Source of the DNA: Streptomyces sp. NBC_00083
Lineage (GTDB): Bacteria > Actinomycetota > Actinomycetes > Streptomycetales > Streptomycetaceae
Direction: 5' to 3'
NCBI RefSeq assembly: GCF_026343295.1
Contig: NZ_JAPELY010000001.1
Span: 2,108,001 to 2,172,000, forward strand
Length of the DNA: 64,000 nucleotides
Positions 38,806-48,339 of this stretch are shown here, one piece after another. How positions within the stretch are numbered: position 1 is the first letter of the stretch; the number at the start of each line of letters is the position of its first letter. The notes beneath the pieces were generated by a model, which made no database searches, was not told where the DNA came from, and saw only the letters and a program-made list of their open reading frames with translations. Made by a program: the position numbers and the translations under genes.

Positions 38806-39510
38806 TCAGTAGCGCGTGATCGCGGTCGGGCCGGTGTCCGTGCCGATCGCGATGTGCGGGCGGCGCGCGAAGACCGCCCACGCCAGCACCCGGTCCATCG
38901 CCTCGGCGGACACCGACACACAGCCGGCGGTCGCGCCGCGCCCGTTGACGTGCAGGAAGATCCCGGCGCCCCGGCCGCGCACCGGGTGCTGGTAGTTGAA
39001 GCCGATGACCAGGGCTCGGGCGTACTGGCTCGCGTACGCCGTCAGATGCTCCGACTCGGCCGCCCGGCAGTCCTTGGGCAGGACCTCCACCCAGCGGTTG
39101 TAGGCCCGGGACTCGTTGTCCTGGCACCACCAGGACCGGTCGGTGGCGCGCCGGTAGGGATAGCGGGTGCCGGGCGGCGCGGCCGCCACCCCGAAGGCGT
39201 ACGGAAGCGCGTACAGGCCGGTGGGCGTGGTGTTGGTGCCCTGGACCCGCGTGTCGCCCTCGGTCAGGCCCTTCGCGCCGAACCTGGCGGGGGCCGAACC
39301 CGCCGCCACCCAGCGCCCGTCGCGCAGGTCCCACCAGGTCAGCCGGCCCGTGGTCGAGCCGAGGCCGGCCGCCTGCGCGGTCAGGAGCTGGCTGCCCCCG
39401 CCGGTGCGGGCCATCCGCTCGGGCAGCGGCGCGGAGGGGCCGGCCGCGGCGGGGCCGGGCGCGGCGAGCGGAAGGAGCAGGGAGGCGAGGAGCAGTGCAG
39501 CGAGGCGCAT
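38806..39510 (-). CDS. Secreted L,D-transpeptidase-like (YkuD) protein
   Basis: The 234-aa protein has a signal peptide (MRLAALLLASLLLPLAAPG, Ala-rich cleavage site) and a YkuD-type active site, IFLHVNGRGATAGCVSVS, with the expected His and Cys. It probably acts on peptidoglycan or its precursors outside the cell. ATG 39510 begins the signal peptide; TACGGT (39518-39523, minus) lies 7 nt upstream. Convergent with argR. Confidence 0.85.
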   Translation of the reverse strand: MRLAALLLASLLLPLAAPGPAAAGPSAPLPERMARTGGGSQLLTAQAAGLGSTTGRLTWWDLRDGRWVAAGSAPARFGAKGLTEGDTRVQGTNTTPTGLYALPYAFGVAAAPPGTRYPYRRATDRSWWCQDNESRAYNRWVEVLPKDCRAAESEHLTAYASQYARALVIGFNYQHPVRGRGAGIFLHVNGRGATAGCVSVSAEAMDRVLAWAVFARRPHIAIGTDTGPTAITRY

Positions 39511-39633
39511 GCTCCGGACCGTAAGCGCCGCCACCGTGCCGAGCCCCCCGAAGCGCTACGGATTGCTCCGTAAGCGGGACGCCTCCCCGCGATGCGCCAT
39601 CGGGCTGCCCGGGTGCGTCCCGGATCGGGCGCG

Positions 39634-39669
39634 TTGACAAAACAATGCGGAACTCTGCATAGTTATACC
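39634..39669 (+). promoter_or_regulatory. argH promoter with ARG-box-like sequence
   Basis: A consensus TTGACA (39634-39639) is followed 18 nt later by CATAGT (39658-39663). The AT-rich block contains CTGCATAG, also present at the argC promoter, so ArgR control of both is likely. A leader of ~117 nt precedes argH. Confidence 0.7.
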
Positions 39670-39783
39670 AACGTCGAGTTCGCCACGGGGCGCGACTTCA
39701 GGTGAGCGTGACTCGTTGCACGACCGTCTCCCCGCTCCTCCGCGGCGGGGAGACGGTGGCACATCCACTTCTGAGGAGCTTGA

Positions 39784-41214
<1,431 letters not shown>

Positions 41215-41245
41215 CACCAGCCGCGGGATGGCCACCCAGCCCTGG

Positions 41246-41283
41246 TGAGACATCTCTGTCTCATCAGGGCTAGGCTTGTCTCA
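41246..41283 (+). promoter_or_regulatory. TetR/MFS operator and leaderless promoter
   Basis: TGAGACA-TCTC-TGTCTCA (41246-41263) is a perfect 7-bp inverted repeat covering the -35 region. TAGGCT (41271-41276) is the -10, 6 nt before ATG 41283. A third half-site TGTCTCA (41277-41283) overlaps the transcription start and start codon. Confidence 0.75.
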
Positions 41284-41834
41284 TGACCGTGGACCGAGAC
41301 CAGGTACTCCGCACCGCCGCCGCCCTCCTCACCCGCAAAGCGACCGCCACCATGGACGAGGTCGCCCGCGCCGCCGGAATCGGCCGGGCCACCCTGCACC
41401 GGCACTTCGCCGGGCGCGAGGCCCTCGTCAGAGCGCTGGAGGAACTCGGCATCCGCGAGCTGGAGGGCGCGCTCGACGCCGCCCGTCTGGAGGAGGGCGC
41501 CGCCTCGGACGCGCTGCGCCGCCTGGTCGCCGAGGTCGAGCCCGTCGCCGGCCTCCTCGCCTTCCTCGTCACCGAGAACCAGCTCTTCGAGGGCGAGCAG
41601 CAGAACGAGGGCTGGGCCCGCATCGACGCCCGCGTCTCGGCGCTCTTCCGGCGCGGACAGGAGCAGGGCGAGTTCCGGATCGACCTCACCCCCGCCTGGC
41701 TCACCGAGGCCCTGTACGGGCTGATCGGTGCCGGCGCCTGGGCCGTGCAGGACGGCCGGGTCGCCACCAAGGACTTCCAGTACATGATCGCCGAGTTGCT
41801 GCTCGGCGGTGTACGGCGGAGCGTGGAGAAGTGA
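41283..41834 (+). CDS. TetR-family repressor of adjacent MFS exporter
   Basis: This 183-aa regulator has a TetR HTH (ATMDEVARAAGIGRATLHRHF) and an all-helical ligand domain. It is probably translated from a leaderless mRNA (TAGGCT 6 nt upstream). Its stop overlaps the MFS start (GTGA), so the repressor and pump form an operon controlled by the operator just upstream. Confidence 0.92.
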   Translation: MTVDRDQVLRTAAALLTRKATATMDEVARAAGIGRATLHRHFAGREALVRALEELGIRELEGALDAARLEEGAASDALRRLVAEVEPVAGLLAFLVTENQLFEGEQQNEGWARIDARVSALFRRGQEQGEFRIDLTPAWLTEALYGLIGAGAWAVQDGRVATKDFQYMIAELLLGGVRRSVEK

Positions 41835-43366
41835 CCGCCACCCAGCACCGGACGCCCCAGGCCGTCGGCCCGATGGGCCGCTGGCTCGCGCTCGCGGTAC
41901 TCGTCCTCGCCGTCCTGCTCGTCGCGGTCGACGCGACCGTGCTCGGCCTCGCCACGCCCTTCCTGAGCGAAGACCTCAAGCCGTCCGGCACCCAGCTGCT
42001 CTGGATCGGCGACGTCTACTCGTTCGTCATCGCCGGACTCCTCGTCTCCATGGGCAGCCTCGGCGACCGCATCGGCCGCAAGAAACTGCTGCTCTCCGGT
42101 GCCGTGGCCTTCGGCGCGGTGTCCGTGCTCAACGCGTACGCGTCGAGCCCCGAGATGATGATCGTGGCTCGGGCGCTGCTCGGCGTCGCGGGCGCCACCC
42201 TCATGCCGTCGACGCTCGCCCTGATCCGCAACATCTTCCACGACCCGAGGGAGCGCAGCCTCGCCATCGGCATCTGGGGCGCCGCGGCCTCCGCCGGTAC
42301 GGCGGTCGGGCCGGTCGTCGGCGGATTCCTCCTGGAGAACTTCTGGTGGGGGTCGGTCTTCCTCATCAACCTGCCCGTCATGGCCGTCCTCGTCCTCGTC
42401 GGCATCAAGCTGCTGCCCGAGTCGCGCGACCCCGACCCGGGGCCCTGGGACCTCATCAGCGTGGGGCTCTCCCTGGTCGGCGTCGTCGCCGTCGTATACG
42501 CGGTGAAGGAGGCCGCGGTCAACGGGTTCCGCTGGGACATCGCGCTCGCGGCCGTGGTGGGTGTCGGCGCGCTGGTCTGGTTCGTACGGCGCCAGCGCAC
42601 GCTCGCCTCGCCGCTCCTGGACATCCGGCTCTTCCACCACCGGGGGTTCTCCGGGGCCGTACTCGCCGATCTGCTGACCATTCTCGGCCTGTCCGGCCTG
42701 GTCTTCTTCCTCTCCCAGTTCCTCCAACTGGTGCAGCAGCGCTCGCCGTTGGAGGCGGGGCTGATCGAACTGCCCGCGGCGGTGGGAGCGGTGGGCACCG
42801 GGCTCGCGGCGGGCACGATCGCCCGGCGGACCTCGGTGCGCGGCGCGGTCGCGGGCGGACTGGCGGCGGTCGGGCTCGCGCTGGCGGCGTGTGTGGTGCT
42901 CGGCGCGGAGACCGAAGTCGTCTCGCTCTGTGCCGCGCTGTTCGTGGGCGGCCTCGGCGCGGGGCTCGCCTTCACGGTGACGGCCGACGTCATCCTCTCC
43001 AGCGTGCCCAAGGAGCAGGCCGGGGCGGCGTCGGCGGTCTCGGAGACGGCGTACGAACTGGGCGCGGCCCTCGGCATCGCGCTGCTCGGCTCCGTGGTGA
43101 CCGGGATCTACCGGGGCTTTCAGGTGCCGGCCGGGGTCCCGGCGGACATCGCGGCCGAGGCGCACGATTCGCTGGGCGGGGCGGTGGAGGCGGCGGGGGG
43201 CCTGCCCGCGGAGCAGGCGCAGGCGATGCTCGCGGCTGCGCGGGACGCGTTCACGTCCGGGTTCCAGGCGGCGGCGGGGGTGGGTGCGGTGGTCCTCTTC
43301 GCCACGGCGACGGCGGCGTGGTTCCTGCTCCGGGGCCAGCACCTGCCCGACTCCGTCGAACACTGA
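41831..43366 (+). CDS. MFS drug exporter, DHA2 (14-TM) type
   Basis: The 511-aa permease has about 14 helices, the MFS motif A (GSLGDRIGRKKLLL) and motif C-like proline-glycine region (GTAVGPVVGGFLL). The DHA2 layout with WIGDVYSFVIAGLLV resembles QacA/EmrB-type proton antiporters. GTG start inside the GTGA overlap with the TetR gene. Substrate unknown; repression by the TetR protein is strongly suggested by layout. Confidence 0.92.
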   Translation: MTATQHRTPQAVGPMGRWLALAVLVLAVLLVAVDATVLGLATPFLSEDLKPSGTQLLWIGDVYSFVIAGLLVSMGSLGDRIGRKKLLLSGAVAFGAVSVLNAYASSPEMMIVARALLGVAGATLMPSTLALIRNIFHDPRERSLAIGIWGAAASAGTAVGPVVGGFLLENFWWGSVFLINLPVMAVLVLVGIKLLPESRDPDPGPWDLISVGLSLVGVVAVVYAVKEAAVNGFRWDIALAAVVGVGALVWFVRRQRTLASPLLDIRLFHHRGFSGAVLADLLTILGLSGLVFFLSQFLQLVQQRSPLEAGLIELPAAVGAVGTGLAAGTIARRTSVRGAVAGGLAAVGLALAACVVLGAETEVVSLCAALFVGGLGAGLAFTVTADVILSSVPKEQAGAASAVSETAYELGAALGIALLGSVVTGIYRGFQVPAGVPADIAAEAHDSLGGAVEAAGGLPAEQAQAMLAAARDAFTSGFQAAAGVGAVVLFATATAAWFLLRGQHLPDSVEH

Positions 43367-43792
43367 CCCTGCCGGGTGCCGGGTGCCGTCCGGCTGTGAG
43401 TGCCGGTGACCGCTGGGGGCCGGTTGGTCGGGTGCGGGTCGGTTGTGGCTGGTCGCGCAGTTCCCCGCGCCGAGCCCCTGGCGGGTGAGGGCCGCCGGGT
43501 CTTGTTCGGCTTGTGAGTGCCGGTGGGCCTGCGTTCCGCTGAGGGGCGCGGGGAACTGCGCGATCGGCCCGTTGCGGTCTGCGGGCGGCGTGATGGGCGG
43601 GGCCCGGGGGCCGGTTGTTCGGCTGCGGGTGCGTTGTGGCTGGTCGCGCAGTTCCCCGCGCCCCTGGCGGGGTTGTGGCTGGCTGCGTGGGGGAGGGCCG
43701 CCGGACCCTGTTCGGCTGGTGAGCGCCGGTGGGCCTGCATTCCGCTGGGGGGGGCGCGGGGAACTGCGCGACCGGCTCCCGGCGCGGCGGGG
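43367..43792. repeat. Intergenic tandem duplication of GC-rich palindromic repeat
   Basis: The 426-bp gap has no gene. The element GGGGCGCGGGGAACTGCGCG occurs four times in alternating orientation: inverted at 43451-43471 and 43642-43664, direct at 43542-43563 and 43750-43772. Flanks (GTTGTGGCTGGTCGCGCAG, GTGCCGGTGGGCCTGC) are also doubled, so a ~190-208-bp unit has been duplicated. Neighbouring inverted copies can form long RNA hairpins and may end the MFS transcript. Confidence 0.85.
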
Positions 43793-44464
43793 CTAGGCCG
43801 CCTTGGCCTTGGTGGCGTACATGTCCACGTACTCCTGGCCCGACAGCCGCATGACCTCCGCCATCACGGAATCCGTCACGGCCCGCAGCACGTACCGGTC
43901 CCGGTCCATCCCCTCGTACCGCGAGAACTCCATCGGCTCGCCGAACCGCACCGTCACCTTGCCGGGGCGCGGCATCCCCGCACCGCCCGGCTGCAGCTTG
44001 TCCGTGCCGACCATCGCGAAGGGGACGACGGGCGCGCCCGTCATCAGGGTCAGCCGTGCGACGCCCGTGCGGCCGCGGTACAGGCGGCCGTCGGGGGAGC
44101 GGGTGCCCTCCGGGTAGATGCCGAACATCTGGCCGTTCTCCAGGATGCGACGGCCGGTCATCAGCGCCGCCACCCCGCCGTTCGCGCCGTCCCGGTCGAC
44201 CGGGACCATGCCGACGCCGGTGAAGAACCAGGCCATGAGCCGGCCCTTGAGCCCCTTGCCCGTGACGTACTCGTCCTTGCCGATGAAGGACACCTGCCGG
44301 TCGCACACGATGGGCAGCACGATCGAGTCGATGAAGGTCACGTGGTTGCCGGCGAGGATGACTGGACCGGTGCCCGGGATGTTCTCGGCGCCTTCCACCT
44401 GTGGGCGGAACATCAGGCGCATGATCGGTCCGAGCACTGCCTTGATGAGCGCGAAGCGGGACAA
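43793..44464 (-). CDS. 1-acylglycerol-3-phosphate acyltransferase-like (PlsC)
   Basis: The 223-aa protein has HX4D as NHVTFID, the EGTR motif in YPEGTRSPDG and a late VPFAMVGT. It acylates lysophosphatidate or a related acceptor at the membrane. I chose TTG at 44464 because GGAGGG lies 4-5 nt upstream and homologous sequence begins SRFALIKAVLGP; an in-frame start at 44545 would include the likely -10 (TATCGT, 44516-44521 minus). Confidence 0.85.
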   Translation of the reverse strand: MSRFALIKAVLGPIMRLMFRPQVEGAENIPGTGPVILAGNHVTFIDSIVLPIVCDRQVSFIGKDEYVTGKGLKGRLMAWFFTGVGMVPVDRDGANGGVAALMTGRRILENGQMFGIYPEGTRSPDGRLYRGRTGVARLTLMTGAPVVPFAMVGTDKLQPGGAGMPRPGKVTVRFGEPMEFSRYEGMDRDRYVLRAVTDSVMAEVMRLSGQEYVDMYATKAKAA

Positions 44465-44666
44465 CGGGCCCTCCGGGGTCGTCTGGGTGGATGTCGGAAG
44501 TCTGTGCAGGTGAGGACGATACTCGCGGCACACGGCTGATCGCACATCGGGTTCATGAAGTGGATACGCGTTATTGACACTTGTTTGCGCCAGGTTCGGC
44601 CCTCCTTGGCCCCCGTGTACCCCTGAAGCATCCCGCTCTTCAGCTCCGTCCGCCTACGCTCGTGCG

Positions 44667-44711
44667 ATGCGACAGCCGGGACGACTGAGGAGTGTTCATG
44701 ACTGCAGGTGA
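44667..44711 (+). CDS. Possible leaderless 14-codon upstream ORF
   Basis: TACGCT (44655-44660) lies 6 nt before ATG 44667, which opens a 14-codon frame ending in TGA at 44711, past the GDPD start at 44698. If the mRNA begins at 44667 this peptide could be translated leaderlessly and its reading would cross the GDPD SD. Confidence 0.35.
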   Translation: MRQPGRLRSVHDCR

Positions 44712-45873
44712 GCGGATGAGCCACGGGCGGCGCACCGTGCTGGGAGCGGCGGGCGCGGCCGTGCTCGGCACGGCGGCCACGGGCCTCGCGGGCGCGCCGG
44801 CTTCGGCCGCACCGGCCTCGGCCGCGCAGAACCGGGGCGGCGGCCCGGCCGGCTACCGCGACCTGCCGGTGCCGTACGTCATCGGGCACCGCGGCACCGC
44901 CGGATACCGGCCCGAGCACACCCTCGGTTCCTACCAGCACGCCCTCGACCTCGGCGCCACCGTCATCGAGCAGGACGTCGTGCCCACCAAGGACGGGCAT
45001 CTGGTGTGCCGGCACGAGAACGACATCTCGGCCACCACCGACGTCTCCGCGCACCCCGAGTTCGCGTCCCGCAAGACCACCAAGAGCATCGACGGGACCG
45101 CCGTCACCGGATGGTTCACCGAGGACTTCACGCTCGCCGAGCTGAAGACGCTGCGCGCCAAGGAGCGCATCCCGGGCAACCGGCAGCACAACACGCTCTA
45201 CGACGGCCGCTGGCCGGTGCCCACCTTCGAGGAGGTGCTGCGCTGGGCCCAGGAGCAGGGTCGCCGCCTAGGCCGCCGCATCTGGCTGCACACCGAGACC
45301 AAGCACCCCACCTACTTCCGCGGCATCGGGCTGCCCCTGGAGGAGCGCGTCGCCTCGCTGCTGCGCCGCTACGGGCGCCACCGCGCCGACTCCCCGCAGT
45401 TCCTCCAGTCCTTCGAGCCCAGCAGCATCCAGCGCCTGACGAAGCTGGTCGGCACCCCCTCGGTGGTGCTGCTCTCCAACGCCGGCACCAGGCCCTGGGA
45501 CTTCGTCGTCAGCGGTGACCCGCGCACCGTGGACGACCTCGTCACGCCGGCCGGCCTGAAGTGGATCGCCTCGTACGCCCAGGGCATCGGCCCCACCCTC
45601 GACCTGATCATCCCCAAGGACGCCGACGGAAGGCTGACCCGGCCGACCACCCTCGTGCGGGACGCGCACGCGCGCGGGCTGATCCTGCACCCGTACACGA
45701 TGCGCGACGAGAACACCTTCCTGCCGGCCGAGTACCGGCGCGGCACCGACCCCAACGCCTACGGCGACGCGTTCGGCGCCTTCCGGACGTACTTCGCGAC
45801 CGGCATCGACGCGGTGTTCTCCGACAACGCCGACACCGCGCTGCTCGCCGCCGCCGACTTCCGGGGGCGCTGA
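44698..45873 (+). CDS. glpQ: Tat-exported glycerophosphodiester phosphodiesterase
   Basis: The 391-aa protein has a Tat signal (GRRTVLGAAGAAVLG) and GDPD motifs: catalytic His in IGHRGTAGYRPEHT, metal ligands in VIEQDVVPTKDGHLVCRHE, and TETKHP. It releases glycerol-3-phosphate from glycerophosphodiesters outside the cell. ATG 44698 has GAGGAG 7 nt upstream; GTG 44692 is too close to the SD. The homologous Streptomyces glpQ1 gene is PhoP-controlled; here I see only one PHO-box-like unit (GTTCATGAAGT, 44551-44561). Confidence 0.9.
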   Translation: MTAGERMSHGRRTVLGAAGAAVLGTAATGLAGAPASAAPASAAQNRGGGPAGYRDLPVPYVIGHRGTAGYRPEHTLGSYQHALDLGATVIEQDVVPTKDGHLVCRHENDISATTDVSAHPEFASRKTTKSIDGTAVTGWFTEDFTLAELKTLRAKERIPGNRQHNTLYDGRWPVPTFEEVLRWAQEQGRRLGRRIWLHTETKHPTYFRGIGLPLEERVASLLRRYGRHRADSPQFLQSFEPSSIQRLTKLVGTPSVVLLSNAGTRPWDFVVSGDPRTVDDLVTPAGLKWIASYAQGIGPTLDLIIPKDADGRLTRPTTLVRDAHARGLILHPYTMRDENTFLPAEYRRGTDPNAYGDAFGAFRTYFATGIDAVFSDNADTALLAAADFRGR

Positions 45874-45904
45874 GAGGCACCCCGTAGCCGAGAGGCACCC
45901 CGTA
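45872..45904 (+). repeat. Direct repeat between GDPD and sigma-like gene
   Basis: GAGAGGCACCCCGTA occurs at 45872-45886 and 45890-45904 (period 18). The second copy ends in the TACGAG that lies 6 nt before the GTG start at 45915. Confidence 0.6.
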
Positions 45905-45914
45905 CGAGTGACAA

Positions 45915-46466
45915 GTGCCCTCCGTGGAAACCGCGTTCCGCGGCGGGCGCGTCCCGCCCGGCATGGATCTCGTCGCAGAACTCAGCCCGCTGCTCGCCGC
46001 CGAGGCCGCCGCGGAGGCCTCCGGCACCGGAATCGACGCCGCCGACCTCGAACAGGCCGTCTGGCTCAGGCTGTTGGAGCAGCGGCCCGGCGACCTGCGG
46101 ACCCCGGCGCGCTGGGTGCGCACCGCCGTGCGGGCCGAGGCGCGCCGGGCCCGGTGGCTGCGGCGCCAGGAGAGCCCGTACGCGGGCGAGCGTGCGGCCG
46201 ACCCGGATCCCGGGCCCGAACTCGCCGCCATCAGCGCCGAGCGGCGCCGGGTGCTGCGCGCGGCGATCGGCCGCACCCCGGGCAACTGCCCCCGCCTCCT
46301 GACCGCCCTGCTCTCGCCCGCCGACCCCACCTACCGGGAAATCGCAGGGGAGTTGGATATCTCACAGGGCAGCCTGGGGCCGATGCGTTCCCGTTGCCTG
46401 GGATGCCTGCGCAGAATGCTGGCGGCGGAGGTTGCCGCTCCTGAACGAGGGGGAAAGGAGCGGTAG
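45915..46466 (+). CDS. Small sigma-70-like protein
   Basis: This 183-aa protein has a short region-2-like part (DLEQAVWLRLLEQRP) and a C-terminal HTH of region-4 type (PTYREIAGELDISQGSLGPMRSRCLGCLRRM). It resembles Streptomyces sigma-like regulators but lacks a clear full region 2. GTG 45915 or ATG 45963 may be the start; neither has a strong SD. No anti-sigma gene is adjacent. Confidence 0.75.
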   Translation: MPSVETAFRGGRVPPGMDLVAELSPLLAAEAAAEASGTGIDAADLEQAVWLRLLEQRPGDLRTPARWVRTAVRAEARRARWLRRQESPYAGERAADPDPGPELAAISAERRRVLRAAIGRTPGNCPRLLTALLSPADPTYREIAGELDISQGSLGPMRSRCLGCLRRMLAAEVAAPERGGKER

Positions 46467-46502
46467 ACAATCGGGGACCAGTTGAGCGAGAGGCATGCAC
46501 AC

Positions 46503-47006
46503 ATGGGCATGAGCGTGACCATCTCTGCGGCCGGCGTACAGGATGCCGAGCAGATAATGAAGCTGCAGTACCTGTGCTACCAGAGCGAGGCCGAGCTCTA
46601 CGGCGACTACGCGATCGAGCCCCTGACCCAGACCCTGGACGACCTGTCGGGCGAACTCTCCACCGGATACGCCCTGGTGGCCCGGCTCGGCGACGAGATC
46701 ATCGCGTCGGTGCGGGGCCGGGTGGACAGCTCCGGCACCGGACACATCGGCAAGCTCATCGTGCACCCGCGGATGCAGGGGCACGGGCTCGGCGGCCGGC
46801 TCCTGGACGCCATGGAGGCCCACTGCGCGGCGCGGCTCGCCGCCAAGCGCTTCCAGCTCTTCACCGGCCACCGCAGCGAGTCGAACCTGCGGCTGTACCG
46901 CAGGCACGGGTACGCGACCGTCGCCACCGAGCCGGTGAGCGCGCGCCTTTCCGTCATCACCCTCGAAAAGGACGCGGCGGCCCGGAATTTCGTGGCCAGC
47001 GCGTGA
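46503..47006 (+). CDS. GNAT-family N-acetyltransferase
   Basis: The 167-aa protein has motif A (KLIVHPRMQGHGLGGRLLDAM divided here as KLIVHPRMQGHGLGGRLL) and motif B (SNLRLYRRHGYA). ATG 46503 has a GAGAGG SD; ATG 46509 is possible. Acceptor unknown. Confidence 0.88.
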   Translation: MGMSVTISAAGVQDAEQIMKLQYLCYQSEAELYGDYAIEPLTQTLDDLSGELSTGYALVARLGDEIIASVRGRVDSSGTGHIGKLIVHPRMQGHGLGGRLLDAMEAHCAARLAAKRFQLFTGHRSESNLRLYRRHGYATVATEPVSARLSVITLEKDAAARNFVASA

Positions 47007-47012
47007 GGGCCG

Positions 47013-47429
47013 CTAGCGCTTGTTGCGCCTGAGCCACAGCATGCCGAGGACGGGCAGGATCACCGGGATGAACAGGTAGCCCATGCCGTAGTCCGACCAC
47101 ACCGTGGCGTCGGGGAACGCCGAGGCGTCCGCAAGGGTCCAGGTTCCGACGACGAGGACGAAGAGGAGCTCCGCCGCGCAGCACACGAACGCTGCCCGGC
47201 GGGCCTTCTCGCCGCCGCGCACCAGCGAGTACGTGATGAACCCGTAGACGCACGCCGCGATCGCGGACAGGACGTACGCGAGCGGGGCCTTGCCGAAGTC
47301 CAGGATCGTCTGGACGATCGAGCGGGACGCCGCGGCCACGGTGAACACGCCGTAGAACCAGACGAGCACCCGGCCGGGCCCGGAGCCGATCTTCTCGGCG
47401 GGCGTGGTGTCAGTGGCGGACTCGGTCAC
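47013..47429 (-). CDS. Four-helix integral membrane protein
   Basis: This 138-aa protein has four hydrophobic helices (VLVWFYGVFTVAAASRS; LAYVLSAIAACVYGF; FVCCAAELLFVLVVG; YLFIPVILPVLGMLWL) and a basic C-terminus RRNKR. GTG 47429 has GGGGAGG 6 nt upstream, just 2 bp after the partner gene stop, so both form an operon. Function unknown. Confidence 0.82.
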   Translation of the reverse strand: MTESATDTTPAEKIGSGPGRVLVWFYGVFTVAAASRSIVQTILDFGKAPLAYVLSAIAACVYGFITYSLVRGGEKARRAAFVCCAAELLFVLVVGTWTLADASAFPDATVWSDYGMGYLFIPVILPVLGMLWLRRNKR

Positions 47430-47431
47430 GG

Positions 47432-47791
47432 TCAGCCTCCCCAGATGTCGTAGAGACGCACTTCGAGCACGGCGAGCACCACGGCGCCCGCCGACACCGT
47501 CACCGAGCCCCACTTGGTCCGCTCGGACAGCGAGAGGAACCCCGCCGCCGGGACGGCCGCGAAGGCTCCGGCCAGATACGCGATGAAGATGGCGACGCCC
47601 TGGTCGGGCCGCTCGCCGCGGCCGAGCTGGACGAGCCCGACGACCAGCTGGGCCAGCGCGAGGACGGCGACCACGGCCATGCCGATGAAGTGCCAGTCCT
47701 TGGTGGCCTGGTCCCGGTATGCGGCATATCCGCACCAGGCGGCTAGGGCGAGCGCGGCGGCGGTGACCGCGACCGTCAGGGCATCGAGCAT
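47432..47791 (-). CDS. Four-helix integral membrane protein
   Basis: The 119-aa protein is almost wholly hydrophobic (ALTVAVTAAALALAAWCGY; FIGMAVVAVLALAQLVVG; IFIAYLAGAFAAVPAAG). ATG 47791 lacks an SD; TACCCT (47799-47804, minus) is 7 nt upstream, suggesting leaderless translation. It is co-transcribed with the 47013-47429 gene. Family not recognised. Confidence 0.8.
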   Translation of the reverse strand: MLDALTVAVTAAALALAAWCGYAAYRDQATKDWHFIGMAVVAVLALAQLVVGLVQLGRGERPDQGVAIFIAYLAGAFAAVPAAGFLSLSERTKWGSVTVSAGAVVLAVLEVRLYDIWGG

Positions 47792-48054
47792 GGGGTCGAG
47801 GGTATTACGGGCCGAAAGGCCCGATGCGCTCGCCCCCACCCGGGCAGGCGGACCGTGGCCTTGACCACAAAGGGGCGGCCCGGCGGGCCGGCCGGGGACA
47901 CAGCGGTGAAGCCCTGTCAGCCGTGTCGCCGCAGGCCACGGCGGGGGAGTGGGGGCCGCGACGACGGAATGACTCCGTCCGTATGGCGGTCCAGGAGCGT
48001 CCGGTATGCGGACATCCCTGATTCGTTCCTGACCGGTTCTGCTTTACTTGCGAC

Positions 48055-48141
48055 ATGACCACGACGAGCAGCCGCACCCTTGCGACCGAGGCGATGATGA
48101 CGCCCGGTGCTCGTTGTATGTGTCGAATGTGCGCCTTCTGA
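48055..48141 (+). CDS. Cys/Met-rich leader peptide of metNIQ
   Basis: A 28-codon ORF ends in CMCRMCAF. It has three Cys and five Met (including the start), two of the Cys written with the rare TGT codon, in the run TGT-ATG-TGT-CGA-ATG-TGC just before TGA. No SD precedes the ATG, and a TTTACT box lies 6 nt upstream, consistent with leaderless translation. Cys-rich upstream ORFs that sense cysteine supply are established before sulfur genes in mycobacteria; by analogy this would control metN. Confidence 0.75.
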   Translation: MTTTSSRTLATEAMMTPGARCMCRMCAF

Positions 48142-48339
48142 GGGCCCCCGCCTGAGCCTCGCGCCCCGAAGCGAGACCACGACGGCCGCGCCCGGTTCCG
48201 TACCACCTCCTACGGATCCGGCCTGCCCCGCGCACACGCGCCCCCCGGTATCCACCGACGGGGCCGAGCCGCGCCCCGAACACGTTTGCCCCGTGCCCGG
48301 CATACCCCGCGCCGCGCACTCGACAGTGACGGAAATCCT
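48142..48339 (+). promoter_or_regulatory. metNIQ leader RNA downstream of the leader peptide
   Basis: The 198-nt stretch between the leader-peptide stop and metN has no gene. It is rich in C/G runs able to form alternative hairpins and contains an anti-SD-like CCACCTCC at 48203-48210. metN itself has only a weak SD (ACGGAAAT). I see no SAM riboswitch consensus here or upstream. Confidence 0.5.

Noticed and set aside
44551..44561. PHO box upstream of the GDPD gene
   Set aside because: One unit (GTTCATGAAGT) resembles a PHO repeat but I find no clean second 11-bp unit, so PhoP binding is not supported from sequence alone.
47792..48339. SAM riboswitch before metN
   Set aside because: No recognisable SAM-I or SAM-IV core; the Cys/Met leader peptide is the better explanation.
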